A DNA stretch of 13,643 bases, from positions 1 through 13,643 of the forward strand of contig JAEWGQ010000235.1 of the NCBI GenBank assembly GCA_023388235.1. Reading direction: 5' to 3'. A model generated the notes under the pieces. The model was not told where the DNA came from, made no database searches, and worked only from the letters and a program-made list of their open reading frames with translations. Both the position numbers and the translations under genes were made by a program. Below, one piece after another: positions 6,229-13,268 of this stretch; the stretch's first letter is position 1, and each line of letters begins with the position of its first letter. This DNA comes from Actinomycetes bacterium (GTDB lineage: Bacteria; Actinomycetota; Actinomycetes; Actinomycetales; Cellulomonadaceae).

Positions 6229-7043
6229 GCGCCACCGCCACCGCCCCTGCCACCCGCGCCGCCGCCCGCCCCGCCGGGGACGTCCGCGTGACGTTCGGCC
6301 GCCTCGTGCGGTCCGAGTGGATCAAGATCTGGTCGCTGCGCTCCACGTGGTGGGTGCTGCCGATCACCGTCCTCGCGCAGGCGGGCTTCGCCTGGCTGTT
6401 CGCGTACTTCGGCACCCGCGCGACCGCCGGGATGGACTACGAGGTCACCGCCGGCGACATCGTGGGCGGCGTGCAGATGGCGCAGCTCGCGATCTGCGTG
6501 CTCGCGGTCCTCGCGATCTCCGGGGAGTACTCGACCGGGATGATCCGCTCGACCCTGTCGACGTCGCCGACCCGGCTGCCCGCGCTGCTGGCGAAGGGCC
6601 TCGTGGTGGTCGTCGTCGCGTGGGCGACCGGCCTGGTCGCCACCATCGCCTCGTGGGCGGTGACCTATCCGGTGCTCGGCTCGGAGCACCGCCTCGACCT
6701 GGGCGACGCGGTGAACCAGCGCATCCTGCTGGGCACCCCGCTGTACCTCGCCGCGATCGCGCTGCTCGCGTACGGCATCGGCGCGATGCTCCGGCACTCC
6801 GCCGCCGCGCTGGCCACCGTCCTGGGGCTGCTGCTGGTCGTCGAGGTGCTGTTCGCGTCGATCCCGTGGGACGTGCTCACCAAGGCCCAGCCCTACCTGC
6901 CGATGTCCGCGGGCAGCCAGCTGGTCATGACGGGCTTCCCGGACGCGGTGCTCTCCCCCTGGGAGGGCTACGGCGTGCTGGTGGCCTGGGGCGTGGTCGC
7001 GCTGGCCGGCGCCGCGGTCCTCCTCAAGCGCCGGGACGCCTGA
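6225..7043 (+). CDS. ABC-2 type transporter permease
   Basis: Predicted 272-residue membrane subunit that pairs with the preceding ATPase. After an Ala/Thr/Pro-rich N-terminus of about 25 residues comes RLVRSEWIKIWSLRSTWW, the amphipathic entry typical of ABC-2 permeases. Six hydrophobic segments follow, near 42-62, 82-100, 118-144, 170-188, 193-213 and 244-266. ISGEYSTGMIRSTLSTSPTR (99-118) is the conserved cytoplasmic segment after helix 2 that contacts the ATPase in this family. GAGGAGG ends 7 bases before the ATG, which overlaps the ATPase stop by ATGA. An 89-base gap with a strong dyad separates it from the kinase gene. No extracellular domain is present, so this is not the large BceB type. 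Confidence 0.92.
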   Translation: MSATATAPATRAAARPAGDVRVTFGRLVRSEWIKIWSLRSTWWVLPITVLAQAGFAWLFAYFGTRATAGMDYEVTAGDIVGGVQMAQLAICVLAVLAISGEYSTGMIRSTLSTSPTRLPALLAKGLVVVVVAWATGLVATIASWAVTYPVLGSEHRLDLGDAVNQRILLGTPLYLAAIALLAYGIGAMLRHSAAALATVLGLLLVVEVLFASIPWDVLTKAQPYLPMSAGSQLVMTGFPDAVLSPWEGYGVLVAWGVVALAGAAVLLKRRDA

Positions 7044-7056
7044 GTCCCGCCGCCTC

Positions 7057-7094
7057 TGGCACAGTGGCCCCGCCCCCGTCCCCGGGGCGGGGCC
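7057..7094 (+). promoter_or_regulatory. possible internal promoter and 11-bp dyad before kinase
   Basis: TGGCACAGT (7057-7065) looks like an extended -10 (TGn plus CACAGT) and matches TGGCACACT before the marR gene in 8 of 9 bases. It runs straight into a perfect dyad: GGCCCCGCCCC (7066-7076), a 7-base loop, then GGGGCGGGGCC (7084-7094). The dyad could instead be a terminator for the transporter genes; there is no T tract. Confidence 0.4.
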
Positions 7095-7120
7095 GCACCC
7101 GTCCCCCGTCCCGCCGGCCC

Positions 7121-7127
7121 GAGGAGG
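7121..7127 (+). promoter_or_regulatory. ribosome binding site deciding a CTG start
   Basis: GAGGAGG is followed by 5 bases and then CTG at 7133. It is a near-perfect match to the 16S 3' end, while the nearest GTG codons in frame (7064 upstream, 7157 downstream) are badly placed relative to it. Confidence 0.6.
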
Positions 7128-7132
7128 TCCCG

Positions 7133-8614
7133 CTGAGCGTCGACGACCGCCTCCCGGTGCCCTCGTTCACCGAGCTCGACGCCCGGCGGCTCGGGCGGGT
7201 GCGCCGGTACTTCGCCCAGCACCCGCGCGCCTCGGACGTCGCGGTGTGCGCCGCGTTCCTGCTGGGCAGCGTCGTGGAGATCGCCGAGGGCGTCGCGACC
7301 CTCGCCGGTGCCGACGCCGCCCCGCACGGCGCCCCCGCCGCGGTCGGGGCGATGGCGCTGGCCCTGGTCGGTGCCGGCGTGCTGTGGTTCCGGCGCCGCT
7401 GGCCGATCCGCGTCGCGGCGACCACGACGCTGCTCGCCGTGGCGAACGTGCTGGTCGCGGGCGGCATCGGCGGGTTCGGCATCGGGTTCGCGCTGGCGCT
7501 GTACGTGGTGGCCGCCGCGCGGCCGCAGCGGACCGGCTGGGTGGTGCTGGGGGCGTCGGCCGTCGTGGTGACCTCGGCGCTGCTGGCGTGGGGTGCGGGT
7601 GCCCGGGCCACGGACCGCGTGGACACCGGCGTGGTCGTCACGACCCCCGCCGACCTGCCGTCCGAGGACCCGGCGCGCGGGCAGGGCTCGAACACCGCGT
7701 CCGACGTGTCGACGCTGCTGCTGCTCGGGCTGATCGCGATGGCGGTCGGCGCGAACGTGCGGGGCCGGCGCCTGCACACGCGCGGCCTCGTGGAGCGGCA
7801 CCAGCAGCTCGTGGACGCGGGCGAGCAGCAGGCGAAGCTCGCGGCGGCCGCCGAGCAGACGCGCATCGCGCGCGAGATGCACGACGTGGTCGCGCACGGC
7901 CTCACCGTGATGATCGCGCTGTCCGACGGCGCCCGGGTGGCGGTGCGCCGCTCCCCCGACGACGCCGAGGCCGCCCTCGACCTGCTGTCCGAGACCGGGC
8001 GGTCCGCGCTGGCCGACATGCGCCGGATGCTGGGGGTGCTCCGCGGCGCCGACGTGCCGCTCGAGCCCCAGCCGGGCACGCAGGACCTCGAGTCGCTCGT
8101 CCAGCAGTTCCGGGCGGCGGGCCTGACCGTGCACCTGACGACCGCCGGGCCGCCGCTGCCGTCCGACGCGGCGCTCGCGCTCACCGTGTACCGCGTCGTC
8201 CAGGAGTCGCTGACGAACGCGCTGCGGCACGCCGGTGCGGGCAGCCGGGTCGACGTGCTGGTGCGGCACGGCGAGCACCGCGTGGGCATCGAGGTGGTCG
8301 ACGACGGCAGCGGCGCCGTCCGCGTCGCCGGGCCGGCGCCGTCGCCCGCGGGGCTGCGCGGCCGGCTCAGCGAGCGCCTGGGCACCACGCCCGAGGCGCG
8401 CACCGACGCGGACCCGACGGCCACCGCACCGGTCCCCGCCGTCCCGGGCGTGGTCCCGCCGCCGGTGCGGACCGGCCGCGGCCTGGTGGGCATGCGGGAA
8501 CGCGCCGCGGTCTACCGTGGCACCGTGACGGCGGGCCCGTACCGCGCCGGGTGGCGCGTGCACGTGGAGCTGCGCACCGACGACCTCACCACCGACCCCG
8601 AGGAGCACCCGTGA
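7133..8614 (+). CDS. sensor histidine kinase (HisKA_3 family, CTG start inferred)
   Basis: Predicted 493-residue membrane kinase, partner of the regulator encoded next. Hydrophobic segments at about 35-58, 68-85, 92-108, 112-128, 135-154 and 192-207 form the input region, with a polar loop at 155-190. A dimerisation helix follows, with the phosphoacceptor H250 in REMHDVVAHGLTVM. The ATPase domain shows the N box around N362 (VVQESLTNALRHAG), D390-D391-GSG, and GRGLVGMRER (448-457). Between the last two lie 53 residues rich in Pro, Ala and Thr, much longer than usual. The start was set by GAGGAGG five bases before CTG 7133, giving an N-terminus SVDDRLPVPSF. GTG 7064 lies inside a dyad and lacks a binding site; GTG 7157 is 29 bases from it. 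The stop overlaps the regulator start (GTGA). The family is certain; the exact start is not. Confidence 0.9.
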   Translation: MSVDDRLPVPSFTELDARRLGRVRRYFAQHPRASDVAVCAAFLLGSVVEIAEGVATLAGADAAPHGAPAAVGAMALALVGAGVLWFRRRWPIRVAATTTLLAVANVLVAGGIGGFGIGFALALYVVAAARPQRTGWVVLGASAVVVTSALLAWGAGARATDRVDTGVVVTTPADLPSEDPARGQGSNTASDVSTLLLLGLIAMAVGANVRGRRLHTRGLVERHQQLVDAGEQQAKLAAAAEQTRIAREMHDVVAHGLTVMIALSDGARVAVRRSPDDAEAALDLLSETGRSALADMRRMLGVLRGADVPLEPQPGTQDLESLVQQFRAAGLTVHLTTAGPPLPSDAALALTVYRVVQESLTNALRHAGAGSRVDVLVRHGEHRVGIEVVDDGSGAVRVAGPAPSPAGLRGRLSERLGTTPEARTDADPTATAPVPAVPGVVPPPVRTGRGLVGMRERAAVYRGTVTAGPYRAGWRVHVELRTDDLTTDPEEHP

Positions 8615-9339
8615 CCGAGCAGCCGCAGCCCGAGGGACCGGGCGGCGCGGGCGGGGCCGGCACGGCGGGCGCACCGATCCGGGTGCTGCTCGTCGACGAC
8701 CAGGCGCTGCTGCGCATGGGCTTCCGGCTGGTGCTGGACGACGAGGACGACCTCACCGTCGTCGGCGAGGCCGGCGACGGCGCCGAGGCCCTGCGGCAGG
8801 TCGCCGCGCTGCGGCCCGACGTCGTGCTGATGGACGTGCGGATGCCGGGGGTGAACGGCATCGAGGCCACCGAGCGGATCGTCGCCTCGGGGGCGTGCAC
8901 GCGCGTCCTCATCCTCACGACGTTCGACCTGGACGAGTACGCGTTCGCGGCGCTGCGTGCCGGGGCCAGCGGCTTCCTGCTCAAGGACGCGCGGCCCGCG
9001 GAGCTCACCGCGGCGATCCGCGCGGTCGCGACCGGTGACGCGGTGGTCTCCCCCCGCGTCACCCGCCGGATGCTCGAGCTGTTCGCCGAGGAGCTGCCGA
9101 GCGAGGGTCCGCGCACGGCGCCGCGGGTGGACGCGCGGCTCGCCGAGCTCACCCAGCGCGAGCGCGAGGTGCTGCTCGCCGTGGCCGAGGGCCTGTCGAA
9201 CGCCGAGGTCGCCGAGCGGCTGTTCCTGTCCGAGGCCACCGTGAAGACGCACGTCGGGCGGGTGCTCGCGAAGCTCGGGGTCCGGGACCGGGTGCAGGCC
9301 GTGGTGTTCGCCTACGAGTCGGGTCTCGTCGGGCGCTGA
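8611..9339 (+). CDS. NarL/FixJ-type response regulator
   Basis: Predicted 242-residue DNA-binding regulator, phosphorylated by the kinase encoded just upstream. A Gly/Pro/Ala-rich tail of about 21 residues precedes the receiver domain, which has acidic D29-D30, phosphoacceptor D75 in VVLMDVRMPG, T103/T104 and K125 in GFLLKDARP. A linker (about 150-177) leads to the LuxR-type helix-turn-helix at 179-236, with LTQREREVLLAVAEGLSNAEVA and SEATVKTHVGRVLAKLGV motifs. The GTG start overlaps the kinase stop (GTGA) and has AGGAG nearby, so the pair is translationally coupled. The likely target is the promoter before the ABC genes, an inference from gene order. Its stop is only 9 bases from the stop of the convergent MFS gene. 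Confidence 0.96.
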   Translation: MTEQPQPEGPGGAGGAGTAGAPIRVLLVDDQALLRMGFRLVLDDEDDLTVVGEAGDGAEALRQVAALRPDVVLMDVRMPGVNGIEATERIVASGACTRVLILTTFDLDEYAFAALRAGASGFLLKDARPAELTAAIRAVATGDAVVSPRVTRRMLELFAEELPSEGPRTAPRVDARLAELTQREREVLLAVAEGLSNAEVAERLFLSEATVKTHVGRVLAKLGVRDRVQAVVFAYESGLVGR

Positions 9340-9348
9340 GCCGGGGCG

Positions 9349-10581
9349 TCAGACCTCCCCGACCGCCTCCTCCGGGGTGCCCTCCGCCGCGCGGGCGGCG
9401 CGGTCCAGCTGCCGCCACGTCAGGCGCTCCCCCACGGCGGTCGCCATGCCCTGGCCCTTCCAGGCGAACACCGCGACGCCCACCACCAGCACGCCGGCGC
9501 CGACCCAGTAGGGCGCCGTCGGGCTCACCGGGTGCAGCAGGCCGGCGATCACCGGCGCGGGTGCGGCGCACCCCCAGCGGACCAGGTTGAAGGCCGCGGT
9601 CGTGGTGCGGCGCTCCGCCCCGCCGATGCCGAGGGCGAGGTCGGTGAGGTTGGCGTTCGCGATGCCCATGCACACGCCGGCGAGCACCAGCACGGCCACG
9701 GACTCCGCGGTCCCGGCGCTGGTGGCGAGCAGCACCAGGGCCGCCAGCAGGCCGGCCAGGGCGATGCCGACCGTGGCGACGGCGCCGACGCGGTGCGCCA
9801 GCCGGTGCCCGACCACGAGGATGCCGACGGCCAGTCCGACGCCCCACGCCGTGAACACCAGCCCGAGCGGGACGACGTCGAGCCCGAGGAACACCGGCGT
9901 GTAGCCGAGCACGACGAAGAACACGAAGTTGTAGGCGGCGGTGACGACGCACAGCGTGCGGAACGCGGGGCGCCGGTACGGCTGGAGCACGTCGCGCAGC
10001 CGCAGCGGGGTCGGCGGGTCCTGCGGGTCGCGCAGCCGGGTGACCGACATCGCGAGGGCGACGAGCATGAGGACGCCGCACGCGGCGAACGGCACCCGCC
10101 AGGAGATCTGCCCGAGCAGCCCGCCGAGGAGCGGGCCGACGGCGAACCCGAGCCCGACGCAGGTCTCGAACAGCTCGACCACCCACTCGCGGTCCGCGGC
10201 CAGCGCCACGAGCAGCACCATCGCGGTCGCGAAGAACATCGCGTTGCCCAGGCCCCACAGGCCGCGCAGCACCGCGAGCTCGGCGATCGTGCCGGACAGC
10301 GCGGCGAGCACCGCGGCCGCCGCGACCACGCTGACGCCGGTCGCCAGGACGGCGCGGTAGCCGAACCGGCCGGTCGCGATGACGGCGGGGACCATCCCGA
10401 CCGCCATGACGAGCAGGTAGGCGGTGAACAGCAGCTCGATCTGCCAGGTCGACGCCCCGATCTCGGCGCCGATGACCGGCAGGATCGGGTCCACCACGGC
10501 GATGCCGGCGATCGCGAAGAACGCGGTGAGCGCCGTGGCGTAGATGGCGGTGCGGTGCGGCTCGGGGTGCCGGCTGGGCAT
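9349..10581 (-). CDS. MFS drug efflux transporter
   Basis: Predicted 410-residue major facilitator of the 12-helix drug:H+ antiporter type. The first helix carries AVVDPILPVIGAEIG, the motif D1-like segment. A motif A-like loop follows helix 2 (ATGRFGYRAVLATG). Helix 5 has GLGFAVGPLLGGLLG, the motif C signature of efflux antiporters. The central loop (about 190-212) separates two six-helix halves, and a soluble tail of about 35 residues ends the protein. The ATG at 10581 follows GGAGGA at good spacing. ATG 10623, 42 bases upstream, lies inside the operator and is rejected. The gene is divergent from a MarR gene, with a near-palindrome over its -10, so induction by a ligand of the MarR protein is the expected control. 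The substrate is unknown. Confidence 0.93.
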   Translation of the reverse strand: MPSRHPEPHRTAIYATALTAFFAIAGIAVVDPILPVIGAEIGASTWQIELLFTAYLLVMAVGMVPAVIATGRFGYRAVLATGVSVVAAAAVLAALSGTIAELAVLRGLWGLGNAMFFATAMVLLVALAADREWVVELFETCVGLGFAVGPLLGGLLGQISWRVPFAACGVLMLVALAMSVTRLRDPQDPPTPLRLRDVLQPYRRPAFRTLCVVTAAYNFVFFVVLGYTPVFLGLDVVPLGLVFTAWGVGLAVGILVVGHRLAHRVGAVATVGIALAGLLAALVLLATSAGTAESVAVLVLAGVCMGIANANLTDLALGIGGAERRTTTAAFNLVRWGCAAPAPVIAGLLHPVSPTAPYWVGAGVLVVGVAVFAWKGQGMATAVGERLTWRQLDRAARAAEGTPEEAVGEV

Positions 10582-10608
10582 GCGGGGTCCTCCGGGGGAC
10601 GACGGCGG

Positions 10609-10633
10609 GATTACCTGCATCATACAGGTAGTC
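10609..10633. promoter_or_regulatory. MarR operator overlapping the MFS -10 element
   Basis: A 25-bp dyad centred on 10621 pairs at 10 of 12 positions; its core is TACCTGCATCATACAGGTA (10612-10630). On the minus strand its centre contains TATGAT (10619-10624), a strong -10 for the MFS gene about 38 bases before its ATG. A bound repressor would cover that promoter directly. The right half may also overlap the -35 region of the divergent marR promoter (-10 candidate TGGCACACT, 10647-10655). Confidence 0.8.
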
Positions 10634-10685
10634 TCCCAGGACGCCGTGGCACACTGCGCTCGGCGGACCGATGCGAGGGGGGACC

Positions 10686-11135
10686 ATGGACGACGACGTA
10701 CGCACGATCGAGGCCCAGGTGGCCATGCTCCTGCGGCTCTCCGACCGCACCCGCCGCTCCGCCGCCCGCGCCGGCGAGCTCGAGCGCTCCGCCTACCTGG
10801 TGCTCGGCGTGCTGACCCAGGACGGCCCCGCGAGCGTGAACGCCATCGCCGACGCCCTGCGGCTCGACCCGTCCACCGTCACGCGGCAGGTGCTCGCCAT
10901 GGAGCAGGCCGGGCACGTGACCCGCGGCGCCGACCCCGCCGACGGCCGCGTCACGCTCGTCAGCCCCACCGCCGCCGGCGAGGCCGCGCTCGCGCGCACC
11001 CGGGACGAGCGCTCCCGCCTCTACGGCGAGATCCTCGACGGCTGGAGCGACGGCGACCGCGCCGCGCTCGCCCGGCTGCTGACCCGGCTCAACGCCGACG
11101 TCGACGTCTGGGGACGCGCCCACGCCGGACGGTGA
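10686..11135 (+). CDS. MarR-family transcriptional regulator
   Basis: Predicted 149-residue winged helix-turn-helix repressor, acting as a dimer in the family. Helical N-terminus 1-30 (dimerisation), then LERSAYLVLGVLTQDGPASVNAIADALRLDPSTVTRQVLAMEQAGHVTR (about 36-84) forms the DNA-binding helices. DPADGRVTLVSPT (86-98) is the wing with the conserved D-x-R type turn, and a C-terminal helix closes the dimer. ATG 10686 was chosen over ATG 10671 because GAGGGGGG lies between them at proper spacing to the former. The gene is divergent from an MFS pump and a palindrome lies between the two, the classic arrangement for local repression of the pump and autoregulation. There are no cysteines, so a thiol redox switch is unlikely. 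Confidence 0.94.
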   Translation: MDDDVRTIEAQVAMLLRLSDRTRRSAARAGELERSAYLVLGVLTQDGPASVNAIADALRLDPSTVTRQVLAMEQAGHVTRGADPADGRVTLVSPTAAGEAALARTRDERSRLYGEILDGWSDGDRAALARLLTRLNADVDVWGRAHAGR

Positions 11136-11157
11136 CGCGGGCGCGGCGGCGATCCGC

Positions 11158-11204
11158 GTGACGACGCACCGCGCCAGCCCCTACGCTCGGACCGGCGCAC
11201 CGGT
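11158..11204 (+). promoter_or_regulatory. candidate promoter of siderophore-interacting protein gene
   Basis: GTGACG (11158-11163) and TACGCT (11182-11187), 18 bases apart, make the best -35/-10 pair in the window. The -10 is followed by the short dyad ACCGG-CGCA-CCGGT (11191-11204) over the expected start of transcription. The leader would be about 86 bases. No IdeR/DtxR-like iron box is visible in 11136-11279. Confidence 0.5.
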
Positions 11205-11279
11205 CACGCCCCCGGGCCGCGCGCCGGCGACCCCGCGCCGTCCCCGTCCGGCACCCGACCACCCGGAAGGTGCTCCCGC

Positions 11280-12191
11280 GTGACCTCACCCGACCCCGCC
11301 GTCGTCCCCGCCGCCCCGCCCCGCCGGGGCAGCACCGCGCTGCGCGCCACCGTGCTGCGCACCGAGCACCTCACCCCGGCCATGGTGCGGGTGACCCTCG
11401 GCGGCGCCGGCCTGGCGGGCTTCCGGCCCTCCCCGCACGCGGACTCGTACGTCAAGCTCGTGCTGCTGCCCGGCGCGGGGAGCACCCCGTCCGGGGCGGA
11501 CGTCCTCGCCGCGTGGACCACCCCCGAGGGCGTGGTGGACCTCGCCGCGGCGCGCGCCGCCCTGCCGCCCGAGCACCAGCCGCGGATGCGCACGTACACC
11601 GTGCGCGCCTACGACGACCTGGAGCTCACCGTCACCCTGGACGTCCTCGTGCACGGCGCGCAGGGCGTGGCCGGGCCGTGGGCGGCGGGCGCGCTGCCCG
11701 GCGACGAGGTCGTGGTGGTCGGGCCCGGCGGCGGCTACACCCCCGACCTCACGGCCGACCACCACCTGCTCGCCGGCGACGCCTCGGCCGTCCCCGCCGT
11801 CGCCGTGGCGCTCGAGCGGCTCGGCGACGCCGCGACCGGGGTCGCGGTGCTCGAGGTCGCCGACCACGCCGAGGAGGTGCCGCTGCACGTCCCCGACGGG
11901 ATCGCGCTGCGCTGGGTGCACACCGGTGACGCCGCGCCCGGCGCGCGCCTCGTCGAGGCGGTGCGCGCCCTGCCGTGGCCCGGCGGCCGGGTGCACGCCT
12001 TCGTGCACGGCGAGGCGGGCGCGGTCCGCGAGCTGCGCCGCTACCTGCGCGTCGAGCGCGGGCTGACCCGCGACGACCTGTCGATCTCCGGCTACTGGCG
12101 GCTCGGCGCCGACGACGAGGGCTGGCGCGCCGGCAAGCGCGACTGGCTGCGGCGCATCGAGGACGACGAGGCGGCGGCCGGGCTGGACTGA
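11280..12191 (+). CDS. siderophore-interacting protein (FAD ferric reductase family)
   Basis: Predicted 303-residue cytoplasmic flavoprotein of the SIP/ViuB family, which releases iron from ferric siderophores by NAD(P)H- or ferredoxin-linked reduction. The FAD-binding barrel comes first, with RMRTYTVRAY (102-111), where R104, Y106 and T107 match the flavin-binding RxYT/S motif. The GPGGGYTPD segment (148-156) follows. The C-terminal nucleotide-binding half has LLAGDASAVPAV (163-174), FVHGEAGAVRELRRYL (241-256) and the diagnostic GYWRLG (271-276). It starts with GTG after GGAAGG, somewhat distantly spaced. It stands alone: no siderophore biosynthesis or uptake genes are visible, and it faces a convergent TusA-like gene. 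Family assignment is secure; the siderophore is unknown. Confidence 0.93.
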   Translation: MTSPDPAVVPAAPPRRGSTALRATVLRTEHLTPAMVRVTLGGAGLAGFRPSPHADSYVKLVLLPGAGSTPSGADVLAAWTTPEGVVDLAAARAALPPEHQPRMRTYTVRAYDDLELTVTLDVLVHGAQGVAGPWAAGALPGDEVVVVGPGGGYTPDLTADHHLLAGDASAVPAVAVALERLGDAATGVAVLEVADHAEEVPLHVPDGIALRWVHTGDAAPGARLVEAVRALPWPGGRVHAFVHGEAGAVRELRRYLRVERGLTRDDLSISGYWRLGADDEGWRAGKRDWLRRIEDDEAAAGLD

Positions 12192-12202
12192 CCGGCGGCC
12201 AC

Positions 12203-12231
12203 GCCCCGGCGGGCGGCACCGGGGCGGTGCC
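12203..12231. terminator. convergent terminator with two alternative hairpins
   Basis: In the 51-base gap between convergent genes, GCCCCGG (12203-12209) can pair with CCGGGGC (12219-12225). Alternatively GGCACC (12215-12220) can pair with GGTGCC (12226-12231). The two stems share bases and exclude each other. Either could end transcription from either side; there is no T tract. Confidence 0.4.
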
Positions 12232-12242
12232 CGCGGACCGGG

Positions 12243-12524
12243 TCAGGCGCCCGGATCCGCCAGGTGCCACGGGCGGCGCGGGTCCGTCGCCCGCGGGTCG
12301 GCCACGACCTCGACGGCGTACGTGGCGGGCGGCGGGCCGTCGGGCACCGGGCCGAGGTAGCGGTGCCCCGTGAGGCGGCACCACGCCGGCAGGTCCACCG
12401 GGGCGACCGGGTCGGACGTCGTCAGGTGCACCACCGTGCCCGCCGGGAGCGTCCGGGCGCGGTCGCGCAGCAGCACGAGCAGCCGCGCGCACCCCAGGTC
12501 CCCGCCGTCGATGTGCACCGTCAC
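12243..12524 (-). CDS. TusA/SirA-like sulfur-carrier family protein
   Basis: Predicted 93-residue small cytoplasmic protein with TusA-fold features. An N-terminal G-x-x-GC motif puts C12 where TusA has its active cysteine, then LLVLLRDRARTLPAGTVVHLTTSDPVAPVDLPAWCRLTGH (15-54) matches the family pattern of helix, strand, DP-x4-D-x-P-x-W/F-C and a following GH. C49 corresponds to the second TusA cysteine. The usual CPxP is CARL here, so sulfur transfer is plausible but not assured. About 25 residues rich in Pro and charged residues extend the C-terminus. It starts with GTG and has no clear ribosome binding site; TACGGT 8 bases upstream suggests a leaderless mRNA. The GAF-ANTAR gene ends 31 bases upstream, so read-through is also possible. 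Confidence 0.72.
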   Translation of the reverse strand: MTVHIDGGDLGCARLLVLLRDRARTLPAGTVVHLTTSDPVAPVDLPAWCRLTGHRYLGPVPDGPPPATYAVEVVADPRATDPRRPWHLADPGA

Positions 12525-12532
12525 GGGAGCCG

Positions 12533-12538
12533 ACCGTA
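12533..12538 (-). promoter_or_regulatory. -10 element of TusA-like gene, probably leaderless
   Basis: On the minus strand TACGGT fits TANNNT and ends 8 bases before the GTG start, the same spacing as at the PAP2 gene. No Shine-Dalgarno sequence intervenes. Confidence 0.4.
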
Positions 12539-12555
12539 CCGCCTGCGCGCGGGGC

Positions 12556-13254
12556 TCAGGCCGCGCCCGCGTCGCGCGGGTGCACCACCCCCGCCACCAG
12601 GCCCGCCGCGACCTCGCGGGTGTCCCGGTGGCTCGCCGCCGACCGCAGGTACGCCAGCGCCTCGCCCGCGTCGCAGTGCCGCTGCGCCATGACCACCCCG
12701 ACGGCGCGGTCGATCAGCGGCTGCGACCGCGAGCACGCGAGCAGGTCGTCCATCGTGTGCGCGAGCGCGATCACCTCGTCCCGCGCCGCGACGACGGACG
12801 CGATGCCCTCCGCCAGCCCGGTGGCCCGGTCGCCGGCGGCACCCCACACGCACGGGCGCCGCCCGTACAGCGCCAGGTACACGGTGACGTCGCGGTGCGT
12901 GCCCGCGACGACGGCGGCCGACTGGAAGCCCTGGACCCGGCAGGCGTGCGCCCACACCGGCCAGCGGGCCGCGACGTCCGGGTCGGCCAGGTCGCCCACG
13001 AGCACCGGGACCGCCGACGCGCGCACGTCGTACCGCGGGCCCTGGCGGGGCCGGTCCTGCGTCGCGTCGCAGCGCGCCACGGCGACCGACGCCGCCGCCA
13101 GCCAGCGGTCCATGCCGCGGACCGTGGCGGTGGCGCACGCCTGCGCGTCCACCCCGAGCGTGTGCCCGGCCTGCGTGGTGAGGGTCTGGATCAACGCGTC
13201 GAGCGAGGCGTCGGCGTCCAGCCGCACGGCCTCGTCGGACCCCTGGACGGACAT
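12556..13254 (-). CDS. GAF-ANTAR domain regulator
   Basis: Predicted 232-residue cytoplasmic regulator. Residues about 15-165 look like a divergent GAF sensor domain, including the VPVLVGDLADPDVAARWPVWAHACRVQGFQS region (82-112) that is typical of actinobacterial GAF-ANTAR proteins. The ANTAR domain, an RNA-binding antiterminator module, spans about 169-224 with SRSQPLIDRAVGVVMAQ, GEALAYLRSAASH and the final REVAAGLVAGV. Six cysteines are present (40, 62, 105, 135, 174, 194), two of them in the ANTAR part. The ATG has only a weak GAG-type ribosome binding site, and a nested stem-loop precedes it. There is no histidine kinase nearby. Signal and RNA targets are unknown; its own leader and the following TusA-like gene are candidates. 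Confidence 0.9.
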   Translation of the reverse strand: MSVQGSDEAVRLDADASLDALIQTLTTQAGHTLGVDAQACATATVRGMDRWLAAASVAVARCDATQDRPRQGPRYDVRASAVPVLVGDLADPDVAARWPVWAHACRVQGFQSAAVVAGTHRDVTVYLALYGRRPCVWGAAGDRATGLAEGIASVVAARDEVIALAHTMDDLLACSRSQPLIDRAVGVVMAQRHCDAGEALAYLRSAASHRDTREVAAGLVAGVVHPRDAGAA

Positions 13255-13268
13255 GCTCGATCACCCCG

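Noticed and set aside
7064..7066. GTG as start of the histidine kinase
   Set aside because: It has no ribosome binding site, overlaps the predicted -10 and would place the 11-bp dyad inside the coding region with a Pro/Arg-rich N-terminus of low plausibility.
10582..10623. ATG at 10623 as start of the MFS transporter
   Set aside because: It lies within the operator and overlaps the -10 element, and the internal ATG 10581 has a strong GGAGGA site.
11136..11279. Iron-responsive operator before the siderophore-interacting protein
   Set aside because: No AT-rich TTAGGTTAGGCTAACC-like palindrome is present; the spacer is almost wholly GC.
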